Of a stretch of DNA of 64,000 nt, positions 59,903 to 64,000 are shown in pieces. The notes beneath the pieces are model-generated. The model did no database searches and was not told the DNA's origin. It saw nothing but the letters and a program-made list of their open reading frames with translations. Within the stretch, counting starts at the first letter, position 1. Each line of letters opens with the position of its first letter. Origin of the DNA: Diphasiastrum complanatum (lineage: Eukaryota > Streptophyta > Lycopodiopsida > Lycopodiales > Lycopodiaceae). The stretch lies in NCBI GenBank assembly GCA_029204225.1, contig CM055108.1:708217-772216 (forward strand), read 5' to 3'. Position numbers and translations under genes: made by a program.

Positions 59903-62900
59903 TCTAAATTTTGCTGTCTGGCTCGTCTTTAGCACTGACTTTTTATTTTCTTCAAGCAAATGCAGATGATATGACCAATTTTTTGTGAGTAAGAAAGGCT
60001 ATGTATATGAAACACGTTAACCACCATACTTCTTTTCAGCTCATTGTTAACTTGATCTTTCTTGATGAGCCATTGCAGTTGCTAAGAATATTGGTTTGTT
60101 GGCAACCTTAATCAATTTCTCTTCTTAGTTTGCTGTCATACCTTGCGTTGATTCTCCCCGAAATTTATTTTAGTCTCTAAAACTGCGCATCTTACTTAAT
60201 TTCTCTTCTTAGTTTGCTGTCATACCGTTGATTCTCCCTGAAGTTTATTTTAGTCTCTAAAACTGCCCATCTTAATACTTATTTGTCAGTGCTTTGTGAA
60301 CGTTGTTTGCAAAGGGTTTTTTATCTCTTTCTGAAGATCTTGTCTACGTATATCTCTTGCTGTGATGCAGATACATGGGAACAATCACTGGCATTGGAGA
60401 CCTTGATTCAGTACGGTGGCCTAATTCTCATTGGAGATCCCTTAAGGTATGTCTTCCTGGGTACATTTGAAGCTCTTTAAGTTCCATGAGTTATTTGGTG
60501 TACATAATGAAAATGTACATTGCAGATTTGTGGTTTAGAGTTAACTTTATGGGAAGTAAGGTGAATTTTCTTGCAGTACGACACTTAAACAAACTGTCAA
60601 AAACGCATTATTTGTTGCTTGATGTGACTAGTGCATATCTCTTTTATAGGTTGGATGGGATGAGTCAACTGCTGGTCAACGGCGGCGGAGGGTCTCATTG
60701 TGGGAGATCGAGCCACTCTCTTCACCATTTCTTGTGTGCCATCCTTCTCTGTTACTGAGGCCAAAACGTCCAAGGTTCTCTCAAGGCTCCGATCCACTTC
60801 TATCTGGAGGTGGGCTCCTTTGTGTTCACGTTTGCAGTTGCTTTTTACTTTCAGAAGTTTACTTATGGAATTGCACAAGTCTGTAAGGGGTTGGGGTAGT
60901 GATTTGCTATTAGCCTTCTGTGGATGCCAAACATTGCTGGTTGATCATTTTCTCAGGTAATGAAGAGATAGATTGTGCCATGAAGAGGTCATCAAATTTG
61001 TGGGGTCGTGAAGACGAAGGCAGGTTAGATGTTCAAAATTTTAGCTCACAAGGCTTGGGCTTGGAACATTGGATGCGGCTGCAACAACGGTCTGATGCAA
61101 CCCCGGCTCTGCAAACAGACTATTATCGTGCCCTGGCAGCAGCTGCTTTCCAAGAATTGCGGGCATGTGATTCATCTAAGCAAGTGGTGCAGCAGTCAAG
61201 CCCACCTGTTGTGCAGTTTCAGCAAATGCAGTTTGGAACACAGCAACAGCCGCAGCAGCAATTTCACCAGCAAGCACAGCAGCAGCAGATGAATGTTCCA
61301 CAGTCTCAGCATCAGGTACATTTTCAGCAGTCGCTGCCACATGGTCCCCAGCAACCACAGCAGCAGCAGCAGTTGAACGTTCCACAACCTCAGCATCAGG
61401 TACATTTTCAACAGTCCCTGCCACAGTGCCTCCAGCAACCACAGCAGCAGCAGCAACAGCAACAACAACAACAACAACAGTTTGCTCTGCCAAACATGTC
61501 AGCTCCTTTACGACTGTCCTCAAATTCACAGCCACCATCCGCCAGTGCACACCCATCTCTGAGAACGTCATTTACTGAGCCAGACCTCCCTGCATCGTCC
61601 ATATCCACTTCTGCATTCTATTCTATTCCAAATGTATTACCTAGAACAAGTAAGAGGGTTGGATTGCCGGAGGACAGTGACCCCTTTTCGGCGATGTTGC
61701 GATCTAATCAGAATTCTTCACAACAACAAGTGGGTCCACTGAATGGTCCTGGCGTAGTCCCTGTTTCTCATGAACCACAAGTCTCAGGTGCATGGATCTC
61801 TCCTATCAGAGAAGGCAACCCTCTGGAGCCTCAAGCAGTTTTAAGTTCTCCAATGATGGGGATGAATATGTCATCGTCGCCTGAATCTGTTTTTGTGGTC
61901 TCTCTTGGTGAAGTAACAAGCCAAGCTAATGGTATTACACTGCATTTACTTTAGGGTTCAGTTTTGCTTTACGAAACCGCTTAGGACTATGATGCAGTTC
62001 TGCACTCTAATCCTCATAACCATTTTTTTTTTGGAACTAACATAGAACGTTTTCTCTGTTTTTGTAAGAAAAACATAAAGATGCCAGAAGGAATGAAAAT
62101 AGGTAAAATCAGTTCATAAGTAGAAATGTATTTGCAGGCTCCTCTGGGTCAGCTTCTGGTTCAGATATGCAACCGAACTCCAGTGTTGTGATGAATGGAC
62201 ATTTGGATGGAAGTGGGATTCTGCAGCCTCCGACATGGCCACAACTACATCTTCCTTCCGTTAGAACATTTACAAAGGCATGTTTTCCCCTTCTTTATGA
62301 GCTTAGTTATGACTCGATTTGAATGATTTCAAATCTTCAGTCTTGGTGTGAATGAGTTCATTTGTTTCCCTCTAAATTCAAATCACTCTATAGCAAAACG
62401 ATTAAAAAAAAACATAACTGCTTTTGAATTTCAGAAATAAGCGAAGAAACCCTTGGTCTAAAGGAACTAACTGTTTTCTAATCTCAGAAAAAACGAAGAA
62501 AAGCTTGATCTAAAAAAAAAGATGTTTCCTGCAATTGCAACTGATTCAAAATCAGTTTGAAGGGCTTCAAATCGTGATTCTTGAAGACTATAAAACTGAA
62601 TGTTTTTCTGGCTAGTTCAATTTCATTTTAAAGTTATTTGTACTTCCATCCACAACATAAGTGTGAGATTATTTAAGCATCTTGTATCTTTCCTATGCTA
62701 CCATTTGTTTTATGTGAAATATGGATAACAGGTGTATAAGCTTGGATCTGTGGGGAGGTCACTGGATTTGACTCGTTTCAAAAGCTATGATGACCTCCGG
62801 AGAGAGCTTGCGAGGATGTTTGGACTTGAAGGACAACTGCAGGATCCCCAAAGATCTGGATGGCAGCTTGTATTTGTTGACAATGAGAATGATGTCCTTC

Positions 62901-63714
62901 TTGTTGGTGATGATCCTTGGGAGTAAGTGCTCTGCATATTCGTCTCTGAAAGGGTTCTAGCAATTTCTATTCAATTTAAACATTTGTCAATGGCCTGCAT
63001 GCTGCATGGATGGTAAATTAACTTCAGGGTACTTCCCTCTATGTGTAGTGTTTGCTATTTTACGAACTGCACTAGATTTCTGGTAGGCAGAATATACCTT
63101 TTTATGGGATGTTGCAATCATTTTGCTACTTTATGAACCGCCCTAGATTTCTGGTGGGTGAAAGGTACTGTTCTGACCATCGTCACAAGTCAATTTGAAT
63201 TGCTTCAAAATTCAAATATTCTTTTGAAGTCTGAATAGTTCTATTGCAGCTGTTCGAAAAAACCCTGTTTATTTTTAAATTTTCACAAGTGGGAGAAATA
63301 ACTTAAGGAGAAAAAAGTTCTAAATAAATGACTTGAATTGCAAATTGAACCTATTCGATGTGATTTGAGTGTTTGAAGCTAATAAATCATTAATACCGTT
63401 ACATTTTTTTCTAAGTTTCAAATTGTATGGATGTGAATTGATCAGAATACTAAACTTTACATTTGAGATGCTTTTCTTCTAAGCTGATGAATCATTTTGT
63501 TGTGAATTCCTTCAGAGAGTTTGTCAACTGCGTTCGTTTCATCAAAATCTTGTCACCTTCAGAAGTTTTACAATTGAATCAAGAGGGGATGGAGTGGCTC
63601 CGTAGCATTCCTGTCCCACATCAATCGAGTAGCAGCTCTGAAGATTGCAGGGGTCAGCATGATTCACTCAACCAAGGATCTGTCAATCTCTCAGGTTCCT
63701 TGGAGCTCTGCTAA
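55017..63714 (+). CDS. ARF6: Auxin response factor, ARF6/ARF8 type (class A activator), 14 exons
   Basis: Nuclear transcription factor that binds auxin response elements and is repressed by Aux/IAA partners. Exons: 55017-55154, 55345-55443, 55580-55636, 55839-55988, 56409-56493, 56748-56838, 57186-57350, 57450-57572, 60371-60446, 60650-60809, 60957-61931, 62138-62277, 62732-62922, 63516-63714; phases all agree (882 codons; ARF6 and ARF8 of Arabidopsis are about 935 and 811). B3 domain at about residues 119-222 ([22 protein letters not shown]), ancillary domain about 246-345 ([38 protein letters not shown]), Gln-rich activation region about 382-735, PB1 about 751-840 with the conserved Lys and the [14 protein letters not shown] acidic motif. 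RSGWQLV and [16 protein letters not shown] point to ARF6/8. The ATG at 55017 only keeps the frame; homologues suggest this exon starts at 55042 after a TAG acceptor, with exon 1 further upstream. Confidence 0.93.
56345..56376. repeat. (GA)n(G)n tract in intron 4
   Basis: Seven or eight GA units followed by about 15 G, 33 bp before exon 5. G-runs this long are prone to sequencing length error but do not touch the splice site. Confidence 0.9.
59820..59898. repeat. (GA)n microsatellite in intron 8
   Basis: About 39 GA units at the right border of the inserted-looking block. Confidence 0.95.
60114..60276. repeat. Tandem duplication, ~83-bp unit, in intron 8
   Basis: AATTTCTCTTCTTAGTTTGC to AACTGCGCATCTT (60114-60193) is repeated with few changes at 60198-60276, ending about 95 bp before the exon 9 acceptor. 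Confidence 0.9.
62851..62871 (+). promoter_or_regulatory. miR167 target site, degenerate
   Basis: Lies in the PB1 exon across the RSGWQLV codons, the known miR167 site position in ARF6/ARF8. The 3' part GGCAGCTTGT is as in canonical sites. Compared with the canonical site it has changes at site positions 7 (A to T) and 10 (C to A), which oppose miRNA nucleotides 15 and 12, plus position 1, which already varies between Arabidopsis ARF6 and ARF8. Pairing to miRNA nucleotides 3-11 is intact. Confidence 0.65.
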
Positions 63715-64000
63715 TTTCAATGTCACAGACTCCTATGATTTGACCTGGTGTGACAGCCGATAACAACAAAATTGGTCATCTCCTCTCAAGTTGTTTTTCC
63801 TCGACGTTTTATAATCACCATCAGAGGTGCAGACTTCTTCGAGGTTTGAGAACAGAGTTCATAACTGTGGCAAGTGTTTAGGGTTTAGTGTTCAGATATA
63901 AAGACTGTGTGACAATATATAACATATCATCTATTTGTCAAATTAGATGTTCTATGGTCCTGAACAGAGATACATCCTAAGTATCACAATAAGGGTACGT
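63715..64000 (+). other. Probable 3' UTR of the ARF gene
   Basis: No coding content after the TAA at 63712-63714. No strong AATAAA signal is seen within the window, so the polyadenylation site is likely beyond or non-canonical. Confidence 0.4.

Larger units (their letters stand above)
57573..60370 (+). other. Intron 8 of the ARF gene with foreign block
   Basis: 2.8 kb, far longer than the other introns. About 57740-59600 looks inserted: two modules (58205-58460 and 58945-59195) share CTCAAT, GAGCTG, CCAGTATGAA.CTT.GACCATG.GATAA and TGTAGT.GTG.GT.CCCAA, and a roughly 65-bp phrase repeats at 58090-58220. Minus-strand frames there (58906-58505, 58392-58066) are unrecognised. A reverse-oriented CAGGGGGAGATG at about 57975 resembles a copia polypurine or linker phrase, but too weakly to classify the block. 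Confidence 0.55.

Noticed and set aside
61176-61608. Minus-strand frames rich in Val/Ala, Leu or Cys opposite the ARF Gln-rich exon
   Set aside because: They are antisense readings of CAG/CAA repeats in a verified ARF exon; length comes from repeat composition, not coding.

Overview
The window is nuclear DNA of a flowering plant. The evidence is one spliced auxin response factor gene with GT-AG introns of ordinary angiosperm size, surrounded by Ty1/copia and Ty3/gypsy retrotransposons, tRNA-derived short elements and long GA/GT/CA microsatellites. Nothing read here fixes the order or genus.

Layout. 1-9.1 kb holds an unusual decayed gene group: a spliced DDE-type transposase-like gene (1.36-3.9 kb, +), an unrecognised spliced gene (5394 to 3960, -) and a histone H3-like gene with a long C-terminal extension (6933 to about 9050, +). 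The last two genes diverge from a shared 1.5-kb region. That region carries TATA boxes, a family of about 72-bp modules with conserved inverted ends and variable cores, and a long miRNA-like foldback. 9.8-11.85 kb (-) is an unrecognised coiled-coil polyprotein. 11.9-48.2 kb is a nested retrotransposon graveyard: copia gag/protease (11.95-13.2, +), gypsy (14.9-17.2, -), copia RT/RNase H plus 3' LTR (18.9-20.6, +), gypsy scrap (20.6-21.1, +), copia with LTR and primer-binding site (23.2-26.1, -), gypsy with an 87-bp tRNA-like insert (28.9-31.7, -), LTR plus gag scrap (31.7-32.6, +), gypsy RT-to-integrase (35.6-43.2, +) split by a complete copia insertion (35923-41697, target duplication GCTAG), an unrecognised ORF with its own TATA box (43.3-44.06, +), copia LTR plus gag (44.1-46.4, +) and a copia integrase scrap (47.3-48.2, +). 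48.2-51.4 kb shows no gene.

51.4-64 kb belongs to the one apparently functional gene, an ARF6/ARF8-type class A auxin response factor. From the second conserved exon onward 14 exons can be placed with every splice phase consistent (55017-63714, 882 codons). The true first coding exon probably lies upstream near 51.8-51.97 kb. It keeps the B3 DNA-binding domain, dimerisation/ancillary domain, Gln-rich activation region and C-terminal PB1 domain, plus a weakened miR167 target site. Intron 8 (2.8 kb) holds a foreign repeated block and a GA microsatellite.

The best candidate for an undescribed system is the 1.3-9.1 kb group. Two divergent genes share the order TATA, module, module, start codon, with the start codon 2-10 bp after the second module. 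One of them encodes an H3-like histone fold and they lie next to a transposase-like gene. All three are now decayed, and several stop codons are of types expected from cytosine deamination.
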